Shown piece after piece: positions 1-7,506 of a stretch of 48,669 nucleotides of DNA. The stretch is from an uncultured Oscillospiraceae bacterium (GTDB taxonomy: Bacteria; Bacillota; Clostridia; Oscillospirales; Acutalibacteraceae), in the NCBI GenBank assembly GCA_900542375.1, contig UQNI01000006.1:1-48669 (forward strand). Reading direction: 5' to 3'. A program made the translations under genes and the position numbers. Positions within the stretch are counted from its first letter, which is position 1; every line of letters begins with the position of its first letter. The notes beneath the pieces are model-generated. The model was given only the letters and a program-made list of their open reading frames with translations, was not told the DNA's origin and did no database searches.

Positions 1-1390
1 CTTCCATGCGGTTTAAAAAGTCTTTTGCAAACTTCTGATCGTAACCGGTTGTAATTGTGCGTATTCCGTATGTCTCATAAAGTTTATAGAACCAGTCCGC
101 AACCATTGATAGGTCAATTTCGTTGCCTTCACAAATGGTAAGCCACCCCTCTTTTGCCCACTCTGCGTATTTCGCTCCTGATTCTCTATCACTGGACAAC
201 TCTAACTTACTTTCAGGTATAAAATACATAGTGTAAATATATTTTGTTGGATCATCTTTTTTCATAAGCAATACTTTTGCGCATGTTAAGTCTGTAGTTT
301 CTGATAAGTCCACCGCTCCCAGAGCAAAACAATCTCTGAATTCCTCTATATCGTATACGGCAGAATATTTATAATCTTCTTCCATAAGCCATGCTTCGGA
401 GTTGGATTGCTTAAAGTTAAAATCTTTCGATAGTACAAACATCCTATCCGCTTTGCTTTTACGTGCTAAGTCTACCTGTTCTTCTAGGTAGTCCCACTTC
501 TTTACAATTCCAAGCGTTGGATTTGATTTTACCCACGTACTTTTATCCTGCCAGATTTCTTGTTCGCTGTCTTGCGTATACAGCCAAGGTAATGTCCTTT
601 CCGCACTGATACCGTTATCTTCTCCGTTTATGATTTTTCTACAGTCAACAAGTAGATGATCCAGCACACCGTCATTGACAAAACCTTCTGTTGTGATAAT
701 AAAGAGTTTTGGGTTATCTTTTAAAGATTGACTTTGTTCTATGGATTTCAAAATAATATTTTTCATCATTTCGTGAACTTCGTCTAAAATGGCAAAATCA
801 ATATTTCTTCCTTCTTTATTTCTGGTTCTGTCTGATAGCTTGAAAATTTTAGAGTTATTTACTTTGTTTCTGATACACTGCTGATTTCTCCATGTATCTT
901 GCTGTTTTGGATCTATCATTAAACGCATGGTATCAATGGCATCATACAAAATATTTGCTTGCATATCATCATTAGAGCTGCATACAATGTCCGAACCGTC
1001 ATTTCCGAAAATTAATTCACATAACGCCAATGCGCTGCATGTTTCCGACTTTGTGTTTTTTCTTGCTATCAACAAAATAATTTTTTTAAATCTGTCAAAG
1101 TCAGTGTCGGACATTTTAAAGCTGTATGCAACTTCGATTAATGCTTTTTGCCATAACATTAAAATCATGGGTTTTCCGTAAAACGGTGATTTTGTAAGAC
1201 GAATGCAGCCTTCCATAAAATGAATTCTTTTATACGCTTCTGTTGTGTCGTAATAATACCTCGGATTTCCCAGATCATTAATTAACCGGTCAAGCTCCAT
1301 AATAAGTTCTTGACCGGCTATAATTTCTCCTTTTTTAATTGCAATTCGATACTGTATCAAATATAAGTCTTGATTTAAGGTATTAAGCAT
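1..1390 (-). CDS. terL: Phage terminase large subunit, 3' end cut by window edge
   Basis: This is the ATPase-nuclease motor that packages phage DNA into proheads. The frame is open from ATG at 1390 to base 1, giving 463 codons and no stop, so the C-terminus lies outside the window. Seen: a Walker A-like ARKNTKSE (residues 109-116), Walker B FAILDEVHE (199-207), the coupling motif ITTEG (231-235), and the start of the RNase H-like nuclease with acidic residue D361 in GAVDLSETTDL. These fit the Terminase_1 family. The start overlaps the last codons of the small-subunit gene, as is usual for terS-terL pairs. It is the last visible gene of a leftward late operon. Confidence 0.93.
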   Translation of the reverse strand, partial: MLNTLNQDLYLIQYRIAIKKGEIIAGQELIMELDRLINDLGNPRYYYDTTEAYKRIHFMEGCIRLTKSPFYGKPMILMLWQKALIEVAYSFKMSDTDFDRFKKIILLIARKNTKSETCSALALCELIFGNDGSDIVCSSNDDMQANILYDAIDTMRLMIDPKQQDTWRNQQCIRNKVNNSKIFKLSDRTRNKEGRNIDFAILDEVHEMMKNIILKSIEQSQSLKDNPKLFIITTEGFVNDGVLDHLLVDCRKIINGEDNGISAERTLPWLYTQDSEQEIWQDKSTWVKSNPTLGIVKKWDYLEEQVDLARKSKADRMFVLSKDFNFKQSNSEAWLMEEDYKYSAVYDIEEFRDCFALGAVDLSETTDLTCAKVLLMKKDDPTKYIYTMYFIPESKLELSSDRESGAKYAEWAKEGWLTICEGNEIDLSMVADWFYKLYETYGIRTITTGYDQKFAKDFLNRME

Positions 1391-1799
1391 TACCTTTTAT
1401 CAGCTCTTTCATGTATAGCCTTAGTGGGCTTTCTTCGTCTCCGGCATCGCTATTTACAAGAGATAGCAATATTTTGATACAGTTATTGTATTGCTGCAAA
1501 AATTCTTTGTATTGTTTGCCTGCCGCTGTTGCTTTTTGCTGTGCTTTGTTTGCCGGATTGATACTGATAAATGGGTATTTTTTTAATTCTGCAAGCTGCT
1601 CTTCCAAAAACACAACATCATCAATCATAGGCAACACAATCTGTTTTGCGGATTCGTCCAGATCTAAAAATACTTTTTGTAACTCTTCTTTTCTATTGAT
1701 TACTATCACCAACTTTTTACACCTTGGAAAAACAATTTCTAAAAATCTCAAAAATTTACTTTCTGCGACATTGTTAATCCCCTTCCAGTCCCCAAGCAC
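1383..1799 (-). CDS. terS: Phage terminase small subunit, P27-like
   Basis: This 138-residue protein overlaps the start of the large terminase by 8 bp. Its C-terminal half (NPANKAQQKATAAGKQYKE) is typical of P27-type small terminases, which recognise phage DNA and hand it to the large subunit. The start is GTG at 1799 after an in-frame stop, with only a weak AGAGA upstream, so the exact start is uncertain. A second HTH protein at 3870-4358 also looks small-terminase-like, so which of the two recognises DNA is open. The position directly before terL favours this one. Confidence 0.75.
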   Translation of the reverse strand: MLGDWKGINNVAESKFLRFLEIVFPRCKKLVIVINRKEELQKVFLDLDESAKQIVLPMIDDVVFLEEQLAELKKYPFISINPANKAQQKATAAGKQYKEFLQQYNNCIKILLSLVNSDAGDEESPLRLYMKELIKGNA

Positions 1800-1813
1800 T
1801 CTCTAAAATTCTA

Positions 1814-2497
1814 CTATGAGGGGGAGGGTTGGAATTTATTCCACCAATCTTCCACAAACCGTTGATACTCTTTCGGTCTATCTCTTGCACGGTTTAAACA
1901 CGTTTCTTTGTCCGTATCTATAAAAATACTTTTAGCTCCTAGCACCGTCTCTAGTCTAGTTCTTTCCATTAACAAAGGATAACTCCCAATCACCCAAGCT
2001 GTGTACCATTTTCCCCGCCTGCATTTAATCATATCAAGTATGCAGTCTCTGATCCCAAACACATTCTCTCTTATCCGCTCCGGTTTTATATATCTGTCAT
2101 TCACCGTAATACATTGATAGATATTATCTATATCCAGAATAATATCATTCTCCCCGGCATTTTCTCTTACAAATGTTGTCTTTCCGCTGCAAGGAGAACC
2201 ATATACAATATATACTTCTCTTACACCTTCTGAACCAAATCTTCTATGTGCCTTGTTGTGGCATCTAAAGTGTATCAACTCTACATTATCGGGATTCAAA
2301 GAAATACTGTAGTCGTTAACATTTTCTAAGGTAAGCTCTTCTATGTGGTGTCCGATGCAGTCGTACTTCTTTATGATAAGCTCGCCACAATGAGCGCAAA
2401 TAATATCACCTTTATTATTAGAGCGTTCTTGTTTTAATAAATCTATAAACTTTTCCCACTGCTTCGATTTATAGAATTCTTCTAAACTTTTCCACAT
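1814..2497 (-). CDS. HNH endonuclease fused to P-loop kinase-like domain
   Basis: A two-domain protein of about 227 residues. The N-terminal part has an HNH layout: CAHC (about residues 34-37), then GHHIEEL and NVELIHFRCHNKAH, giving the zinc cysteines and catalytic histidines. The C-terminal part begins with VYIVYGSPCSGKTT, a Walker A loop, followed by DIDNIY and a late RARDRP, as in small nucleotide or polynucleotide kinases. HNH proteins beside terminases often help DNA packaging. The kinase half could act on DNA ends, but that is inference. ATG at 2497 was chosen over GTG at 2506. The gene overlaps the end of the upstream tail gene. Confidence 0.8.
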   Translation of the reverse strand: MWKSLEEFYKSKQWEKFIDLLKQERSNNKGDIICAHCGELIIKKYDCIGHHIEELTLENVNDYSISLNPDNVELIHFRCHNKAHRRFGSEGVREVYIVYGSPCSGKTTFVRENAGENDIILDIDNIYQCITVNDRYIKPERIRENVFGIRDCILDMIKCRRGKWYTAWVIGSYPLLMERTRLETVLGAKSIFIDTDKETCLNRARDRPKEYQRFVEDWWNKFQPSPS

Positions 2498-3675
2498 ATT
2501 ACCCACTTACCCCCTTCGCCGTGTTTTAATACTACAGGTATCCACTTGTCTTTATACCCGTATTTTACTTTTACAGGTATCCACTTCCCGTTGTATCCGT
2601 ATTGATATTTTCTTACTTCGCTTACTTCCAGTATTCCGCTTTCTTTATATGCAGAGTACATACCAAATGAATTCATTGCCCTTGCTCTGTATATAAACTT
2701 CGATTTAGCTTTCGGTTTTCCGTTATACCCAAATACCGTATAGTCTTTTGGTTTTTGAGTACTAGAACCATTCGTTGACGGATTTTGTATTTGTTGTATT
2801 TGCTTGTATCCACTCCAAAATACACCATCAAAATAGTTTGCTTCTATTTCCAACCTGCTTAAAGATCCGCTATTTGCACTTGTGCCATACCAAGATAACA
2901 ACGCATTTCCGCTTTGGCTGATAATCGCTTTATCAAGAGCGAGTGCAGGAGCAGTAGGAGAAAATGCTTTTCTGAAAGAACCGGTATAAAAGTTTGTATC
3001 TGAATACGTTCCGCTTACCGTTCCCAGCGCAACAACTCCAAATTTATAATATTTTCCCTCTTGACCGCCCGACCAATCTATTTGCCCATACGTTTCAGAA
3101 GTATATACTTTTTGTATAAATTTTCGTTCCGACCAGTTGTTATTATCTGAAGATTCCAAATACCAAACTTCATACTCTTTGATACCGTTATTTAAACCGT
3201 GTTGAAATCCGCTCCATGAAATAGTTGTATTTGAAAAGTATCCATCTACGCTTGTTGCGGATACAGAACCAGAAACAGGATTTGTATACTCTGCTTCGTA
3301 ACTTAAAAGATAATCAAACCCCGTTCCGCTTCCTGCTTGACTGGATAAATTAAAATTAAAACTTAAAGCACTGGCGTTATATGTGCCTGTGTCAAAATTC
3401 TCTACAGAGAAAGAACCCCACTTTTCACCCCACTGCCATTGATTGATCGGCTGTACTGTGATACTGTGTCCGTTCCACGGATTTTCACCAGCTAGTTTAA
3501 ATCCCCAGTTTAATATGACATCGTAACCCCATCTATCGTAACCACTTAATGCCAGTAACCTGTAACTAAAGTAGGCGAAAACTCTTGTACCTTCACGGCG
3601 GTAACTATCCAGATAAATTTCAACTGTTGGTTTTGGGTTATTTCCAACTTGTATCGTTCCTAAATATTGAGACAT
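2482..3675 (-). CDS. Phage tail or receptor-binding protein with fibronectin-like domains
   Basis: 397 residues, rich in Tyr, Trp, Gly, Ser and Asn, with no signal peptide or membrane segment. The middle reads like fibronectin type III modules (WSGFQHGLNNGIKEYEVWY, YKFGVVALGT, a later YRARAMNSFG). The C-terminus carries a degenerate tandem repeat: YGYNGKWIPV, YGYKDKWIPV, then GEGGKWVIC. This fits an exposed tail-tip, fibre or baseplate protein rather than an enzyme. ATG 3675 has GGAG 7 bp upstream. Its position before the terminase genes is unusual, since tail genes normally follow packaging and head genes. No specific receptor can be named. Confidence 0.65.
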   Translation of the reverse strand: MSQYLGTIQVGNNPKPTVEIYLDSYRREGTRVFAYFSYRLLALSGYDRWGYDVILNWGFKLAGENPWNGHSITVQPINQWQWGEKWGSFSVENFDTGTYNASALSFNFNLSSQAGSGTGFDYLLSYEAEYTNPVSGSVSATSVDGYFSNTTISWSGFQHGLNNGIKEYEVWYLESSDNNNWSERKFIQKVYTSETYGQIDWSGGQEGKYYKFGVVALGTVSGTYSDTNFYTGSFRKAFSPTAPALALDKAIISQSGNALLSWYGTSANSGSLSRLEIEANYFDGVFWSGYKQIQQIQNPSTNGSSTQKPKDYTVFGYNGKPKAKSKFIYRARAMNSFGMYSAYKESGILEVSEVRKYQYGYNGKWIPVKVKYGYKDKWIPVVLKHGEGGKWVICGKV

Positions 3676-3677
3676 TT

Positions 3678-3860
3678 TTATTCTCCATCTTCACTTGGAA
3701 TTAAAAGTAGAGCACCTTCTATAACTGCTTCCGGTTCTGTTTCAGAAAATATAATCTTATTATTTAGTTGCTGGATAATCATATTTTCTGTCTCTGTTTT
3801 TGTATACCCTTCTCTTAAGCTTTTATTTTCTCCTACCACGTAATTTTTTGTATCCGGCAT
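3678..3860 (-). CDS. Small phage structural accessory protein
   Basis: About 60 residues. It contains GYTKTETENMI, close to the YTK(S/A)E(T/V)D signature that recurs in tail-fibre and baseplate proteins, where it often starts a trimerising helix. It lies 2 bp upstream of the tail protein and is probably translationally coupled to it. ATG at 3860 is preferred over GTG 3869 because an AGGTGA sits 5 bp ahead of it. Likely a tail-associated or fibre-attachment protein; the exact role is unknown. Confidence 0.5.
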   Translation of the reverse strand: MPDTKNYVVGENKSLREGYTKTETENMIIQQLNNKIIFSETEPEAVIEGALLLIPSEDGE

Positions 3861-3869
3861 ACCTTTCAC

Positions 3870-4358
3870 CTACCAATTGTTTTTTTCGTCCTGTTCTTTT
3901 TTGTATCTTAATTCTTCCCTTTTTAGCTCTAGTAGCTGCGGGTCGTTTGCCCAATTTTCTTTATCGTAGTTTTTGAGAGCCAAATTTAATGCAGCTACAT
4001 CAGGTGGGATATAAATTTCCTCTTCGTATATTTCAACCTCTTCACGTTCGCAACGCTTCCCACTATCGTCATAATATACACTTTTGCACTTCATGCCTTT
4101 TTTAACCGTTGTCTTTATCCCAAGTGCCTTTTGGATCAAAGCACCTCTTAGCTCTATCACTAAACTTTTGCGCCCGTCATCAATAGCACTTGCCAGCTCT
4201 TGGTGTTCATCTTTATATTTGTACAGAGTGCTTTCCGCTATCCCCAAGTTTCCGGCTATTTGTTTTCCGGTAGCTCCGCTTTGCGACCACTTTTTTATTT
4301 CTTCTAATTTCGGCTTGATTATAGTGTCATACTTTGTGGTTCTTCCTTTCCGCTTCAT
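3870..4358 (-). CDS. HTH phage protein, small-terminase-like
   Basis: About 162 residues. The N-terminal part is a homeodomain-like helix-turn-helix (SGATGKQIAGNLGIAESTLYKY), and the C-terminus is a highly charged helix (ELKREELRYKKEQDEKNNW) of the kind seen in phage small terminase subunits. It could be a DNA-packaging recognition protein or a transcriptional regulator of the late operon it opens. ATG 4358 is chosen because GGAG lies 7 bp upstream; a TTG at 4382 has no ribosome site. The gene lies directly behind a terminator-like hairpin. Confidence 0.65.
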   Translation of the reverse strand: MKRKGRTTKYDTIIKPKLEEIKKWSQSGATGKQIAGNLGIAESTLYKYKDEHQELASAIDDGRKSLVIELRGALIQKALGIKTTVKKGMKCKSVYYDDSGKRCEREEVEIYEEEIYIPPDVAALNLALKNYDKENWANDPQLLELKREELRYKKEQDEKNNW

Positions 4359-4382
4359 TTTTTCGCTCCATTTCTTTTGCAA

Positions 4383-4416
4383 TAAAATAGGGACACCGAA
4401 TCACCGGTGCCCCTAT
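4383..4416 (-). terminator. Rho-independent terminator before the late genes
   Basis: A 12-bp stem (4387-4398 with 4405-4416) with one G-U pair in the minus-strand RNA and a 6-nt loop is followed by UUUUA. It separates the early region, ending with the gene at 4464-4856, from the late operon starting at 4358. Only 28 bp remain before the next start codon. Confidence 0.8.
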
Positions 4417-4463
4417 TTGCTTTGCTCATAATATTAATATAGCATAAAAATATGTCCCTTTGG

Positions 4464-4856
4464 TTATCCTTTTTTTCTATCCAGTAGATAAAAAAACTTC
4501 CTTCTGGCTCTATAAAACTTCTTTCTACTGGCAGGCACTTTCAAAAATTCATATTTTACACCTTCGGTAACACTTTTAATAACGTATTGATAAATTTCAG
4601 GATCGGCAGCAACGGCGCACTGCTCTATTGCTTCGATATCTTTTTCCAGTTTCATGGCGTTTTCTGCCTGTCTGGCTACTACATCACTTGTGCATCCTCC
4701 TTTTGGGGTATCTGATAAACTGGGGGAACCGATACTATAGCAATCTTTGAGCCGCTCTTTCTTTTCTTTATACTGCTGGCAAAAGTAGTACAGCTCCCTA
4801 TATCGCTCTTTTGATATATCGTACTTACTTAGTGAAATGTCTCTTTTACTCGGCAC
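4464..4856 (-). CDS. Candidate phage late-gene regulator, ArpU/RinA-like
   Basis: 130 residues, basic C-terminus (VPASRKKFYRARRKFFYLLDRKKG) with the look of the DNA-binding end of ArpU/RinA-type proteins that switch on late genes in Firmicute phages. The N-terminal half is a charged helix (KERYRELYYFCQQYKEKKERL). It is the last gene before the late operon, the normal place for such a regulator. Start GTG 4856 with AAGG 7 bp upstream. The family call rests on general resemblance and context. Confidence 0.5.
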   Translation of the reverse strand: MPSKRDISLSKYDISKERYRELYYFCQQYKEKKERLKDCYSIGSPSLSDTPKGGCTSDVVARQAENAMKLEKDIEAIEQCAVAADPEIYQYVIKSVTEGVKYEFLKVPASRKKFYRARRKFFYLLDRKKG

Positions 4857-4885
4857 TATACTACCTTCTTCCTATCTTTATTATC

Positions 4886-5065
4886 CTATCTTCCTCTATA
4901 GTAACATTTTCCGTTTCTCCATGCTGCACAATCATCTTTTATACACACTCTCATATTATCTATATAAATATTTTGCGATATTACTTCCTTCACCAAACCA
5001 TCGGAGTTGTACACCGTGCTTGTATGAGTATAATCTATAACTGTTTTCATATATGGGCATTTCAT
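4886..5065 (-). CDS. Small Cys-rich phage protein
   Basis: 59 residues with paired cysteines (MKCPYM near the N-terminus, then CIKDDCAAWRNGKC), suggesting a small metal-binding fold. ATG 5065 has GGAG 6 bp upstream. It lies in the leftward early operon. Function unknown; such proteins are common fillers of Clostridia prophage early regions. Confidence 0.6.
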   Translation of the reverse strand: MKCPYMKTVIDYTHTSTVYNSDGLVKEVISQNIYIDNMRVCIKDDCAAWRNGKCYYRGR

Positions 5066-5089
5066 GATTTTCTCCACGTTTTGTAACTT

Positions 5090-5311
5090 TTATCTTTTTT
5101 TATTCTTACTCTTCTTCCTCTCTAGCAAGTCACTTATATACAAAATCACACAAAAGATTAACGTGCTACCATACAAAATCATCAGGATTAAAAGAACCCA
5201 CCAATACTGTAAAAACACAATAAAAGGTATATGTAAAGCAAGGGTTATTGTTGATACTAAGCAGATAAGAGAAACTATGATACAGAGAATGATGATGTTT
5301 TTATTTTTCAT
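5090..5311 (-). CDS. Small two-helix membrane protein
   Basis: 73 residues made almost wholly of two membrane segments (about residues 5-27 and 35-60), then a basic tail (LLERKKSKNKKR). It overlaps the upstream zinc-ribbon gene by 11 bp, so it is probably co-translated. Holin-like size, but its place in the early operon without a lysin neighbour argues against lysis. Function unknown. Confidence 0.6.
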   Translation of the reverse strand: MKNKNIIILCIIVSLICLVSTITLALHIPFIVFLQYWWVLLILMILYGSTLIFCVILYISDLLERKKSKNKKR

Positions 5312-5621
5312 CTATAATTCTCCCGCACTTAACACATCGCTTGAACACTTCGACAATTTTCCCTCCTGCGCAAGTCTCCACTACTTCTATATTATCACTT
5401 CCACATTTATCACATACTTCACTACTTTCTCTCCTATTCCACACCTTCGCCGCTTCTTCTTTTGCGCAGTAATCAACACTTACTTTAAAAGGTTTTGTTT
5501 CAAGCCCGCACTTGGTGCAGTGCACATAAACGGACATTGGTCTCCCGCTTACACCATCTATACTCCTAAATTTCGAATCCGCACCACAGCAAGGACACTC
5601 TTTTAATTTAATTTCTTTCAT
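5301..5621 (-). CDS. Lar-like restriction-alleviation zinc-ribbon protein
   Basis: 106 residues with two zinc ribbons. The first (CPCCG, then HCTKCGLET, then EEAAKVWNRR) matches the Lar family, which in Rac and lambdoid prophages lessens host type I restriction. The second (CDKCGSDN ... RCVKCGR, residues 71-101) is an added ribbon. The ATG overlaps the stop of the 37-residue gene upstream as ATGA. Close to the phage methyltransferase, so an anti-restriction role is plausible. Family call from motif pattern only. Confidence 0.65.
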   Translation of the reverse strand: MKEIKLKECPCCGADSKFRSIDGVSGRPMSVYVHCTKCGLETKPFKVSVDYCAKEEAAKVWNRRESSEVCDKCGSDNIEVVETCAGGKIVEVFKRCVKCGRIIDEK

Positions 5622-5731
5622 TTTTGTTCACCTTCTTTTTTCATCATCCAGACCATGCGTGCAATAGCTTCCGCATCATTTTTCTGTACTCCTTGGCTCA
5701 TAAGCAGCTTTATAAATCTTTTTCTAGTCAT
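5618..5731 (-). CDS. 37-residue phage protein
   Basis: A short gene linked by ATGA overlaps on both sides (5728-5731 and 5618-5621), with a GGTGAG ribosome site. The product begins MTRKRFIKLL and includes GVQKNDAEAIARMV, a short amphipathic helix pair; similar short proteins are common in Clostridia prophages. The double stop-start coupling is the main evidence that it is translated. Confidence 0.65.
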   Translation of the reverse strand: MTRKRFIKLLMSQGVQKNDAEAIARMVWMMKKEGEQK

Positions 5732-5919
5732 CTTATCTCACCGTCCAACTCAGCTTGTATAAAAATATTATCTTCTCTGTCTCTCACCAAAGAACCCACT
5801 TCCGCAGTCGATAAGTTTTGAATATAACCATTGAAAAGGTCAATGATACAAATATTTTTAATATTTCCGCTTTTTATCCTATCTAAAACCTCATCAAATG
5901 AAATAATTTTTGCTTTCAT
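5728..5919 (-). CDS. Hypothetical phage protein
   Basis: 63 residues, acidic, with a mixed alpha/beta pattern and no recognised motif. ATG 5919 follows GGAGGTG at 9 bp. Its stop overlaps the next gene's ATG, and its own start overlaps the end of the gene upstream. Not recognised; kept because it is locked into the overlapping operon. Confidence 0.6.
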   Translation of the reverse strand: MKAKIISFDEVLDRIKSGNIKNICIIDLFNGYIQNLSTAEVGSLVRDREDNIFIQAELDGEIR

Positions 5920-6107
5920 ATTTCTTTCACCTCCACGGTGAAATTGTCGAAATTGTCGCTCAGTTCATCCAAGAGAAATTTCGTTAGTTCCTGAGGGAAC
6001 CGGTCAAATCCACTCTTTAGTGTTTCTTCACTGAATTTCTCTGCCGTTTGAGCATTAACTTTACCTTTCATTATTACGGTATAAGTCCTATCAAAATTAA
6101 GATTCAT
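5916..6107 (-). CDS. Hypothetical phage protein
   Basis: 63 residues (MNLNFDRTYTVIMKGKV ... FTVEVKEI), predicted mixed alpha/beta, no cysteines. It lies 3 bp downstream of the methyltransferase gene and overlaps the next gene by ATGA. No family recognised. Confidence 0.6.
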   Translation of the reverse strand: MNLNFDRTYTVIMKGKVNAQTAEKFSEETLKSGFDRFPQELTKFLLDELSDNFDNFTVEVKEI

Positions 6108-6110
6108 CTT

Positions 6111-7088
6111 CTACTCTCCTATCTTCATTCTTTTTGCTATCTCATATACTACGGGTACTGTCACAGAGTTACCTGCTTGCTTATATAGCTGACTGTCTGA
6201 ACATACTGCTTTCGCACGGTCAAAATAGTCATCCGGGAAACCTTGCAGACGAAAACATTCTCGAGGGGTGAGCTTTCTTACCCTATATCCATCTTTATCA
6301 GATAAGATGAACTTTGGCTCAAGCCGTCCCCCTGTCCCGGTATTCAATGTCGGGCTTATCCCGTCTGGGCTGTATATCCTGTTTGCTTGTTTATTTTCCC
6401 CATCTATCAAAGCTACCAGCTTCAAGCCTTTTTCATGCTGTTTACTTTTAACAAGTGGGTAGCATCCGACTGTCGCATTTTCGCCCGTTCTGGTTGTAAT
6501 CACATTAACACATTGTCTTTGTAGCTTATCAACCTTTTCACTGTCTGCTCCGATAGGAAATATTTTTCGGGTACATCGTCCTCTAAGATGTCCAACAATG
6601 AAAACCCTCTCTCTGTTTTGAGGGAGGACATCGGCAGTGTTGAGCACCGCCCACTCTGCATCATACCCGATTTCATCCAATTCCAGGAGGAGCCGTGCAA
6701 AATCAACCCCTCTGTTAATACTAAGTAAGTTTTTAACGTTTTCAATGAGTAAGTAAGAGGGTCTATCTTTTTCCGCTTGTCCTCTAATAAGGTTTGTAAC
6801 TGCAAAAAACAAGCTAGAACGCTGTCCTGCGAAACCTTGCTGTTTTCCTGCAATGCTGATATCTTGGCATGGGAATCCAAAGCACCAGCAGTCTGCTCTT
6901 GGCATGTCCTCTGCTCGAACCCTTGTAATGTCATCTGCATACCACTCACACTCCCTTGGCTTATGCATCGCTATGTAGCTTTTATTTGCGTACTTATCTA
7001 TCTCACAGTGCCCGACACAGATATACCCCGCCTGCTCCATCGCAAGACGAAAACCGCCTATGCCGGAGAATAAGTCTAGAAATGTCAT
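6111..7088 (-). CDS. C5-cytosine DNA methyltransferase
   Basis: A complete 325-residue Dcm-type enzyme that transfers a methyl group from S-adenosylmethionine to carbon 5 of cytosine. Seen in order: motif I DLFSGIGGF (residues 5-13), the catalytic PCQ with Cys74, ENVKN (116-120), QNRERVF (157-163), and C-terminal LTPRECFRLQGFP with AGNSV for motifs IX-X. The variable target-recognition region is short. No cognate restriction enzyme is adjacent, so it is an orphan phage methylase that probably protects phage DNA. ATG 7088 has GGGG 7 bp ahead. Confidence 0.93.
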   Translation of the reverse strand: MTFLDLFSGIGGFRLAMEQAGYICVGHCEIDKYANKSYIAMHKPRECEWYADDITRVRAEDMPRADCWCFGFPCQDISIAGKQQGFAGQRSSLFFAVTNLIRGQAEKDRPSYLLIENVKNLLSINRGVDFARLLLELDEIGYDAEWAVLNTADVLPQNRERVFIVGHLRGRCTRKIFPIGADSEKVDKLQRQCVNVITTRTGENATVGCYPLVKSKQHEKGLKLVALIDGENKQANRIYSPDGISPTLNTGTGGRLEPKFILSDKDGYRVRKLTPRECFRLQGFPDDYFDRAKAVCSDSQLYKQAGNSVTVPVVYEIAKRMKIGE

Positions 7089-7122
7089 TTGATTACCCCG
7101 TTATATTTTTACAGCCCTCTTT

Positions 7123-7506
7123 TTACTCCGAAGTGTCTTTTAGCGCTAAGTAACTTAAAATTTCTTTTTGGACTTGTTCACGGGTATAGCATACAGCAGT
7201 ACGATGTCCCGCTTTTGATAAAGAAAACAGCCAATACTCTTGATTTTTAGTAGGTCTATTTTTCCCGACTTTTAATTCTATGTATAAACCGCAGTATTGA
7301 CCTTTAGGTATAGGCAGACATATATCTGGCACACCGGACTTTAAGCCTTCTCTTTTTAACTTCGCTCCGTAGTATATGCTTCGTTTTCCTTCGTTAGGTA
7401 TATGGTATAACAGGTAAAGTTCGGGGTATTTCCCGGTCATAAGCTGTGCCCACTCAAAAATCTGTATTTGCAGCTGACTTTCTGTTAAAGGTTGTATTTT
7501 CTTCAT
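7123..7506 (-). CDS. VRR-NUC domain nuclease
   Basis: 127 residues forming a stand-alone VRR-NUC fold, a PD-(D/E)XK-type nuclease common in phage replication modules. Seen: N-terminal ESQLQIQIFEW, HIPNEGKRS, the active-site stretch GVPDICLPIP ... YIELKVGKN, and NQEYWL. The family cleaves branched or single-strand junctions, so a replication or recombination role is likely. Its ATG overlaps the stop of the HUH rep gene, implying coupled synthesis. Confidence 0.88.
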   Translation of the reverse strand: MKKIQPLTESQLQIQIFEWAQLMTGKYPELYLLYHIPNEGKRSIYYGAKLKREGLKSGVPDICLPIPKGQYCGLYIELKVGKNRPTKNQEYWLFSLSKAGHRTAVCYTREQVQKEILSYLALKDTSE

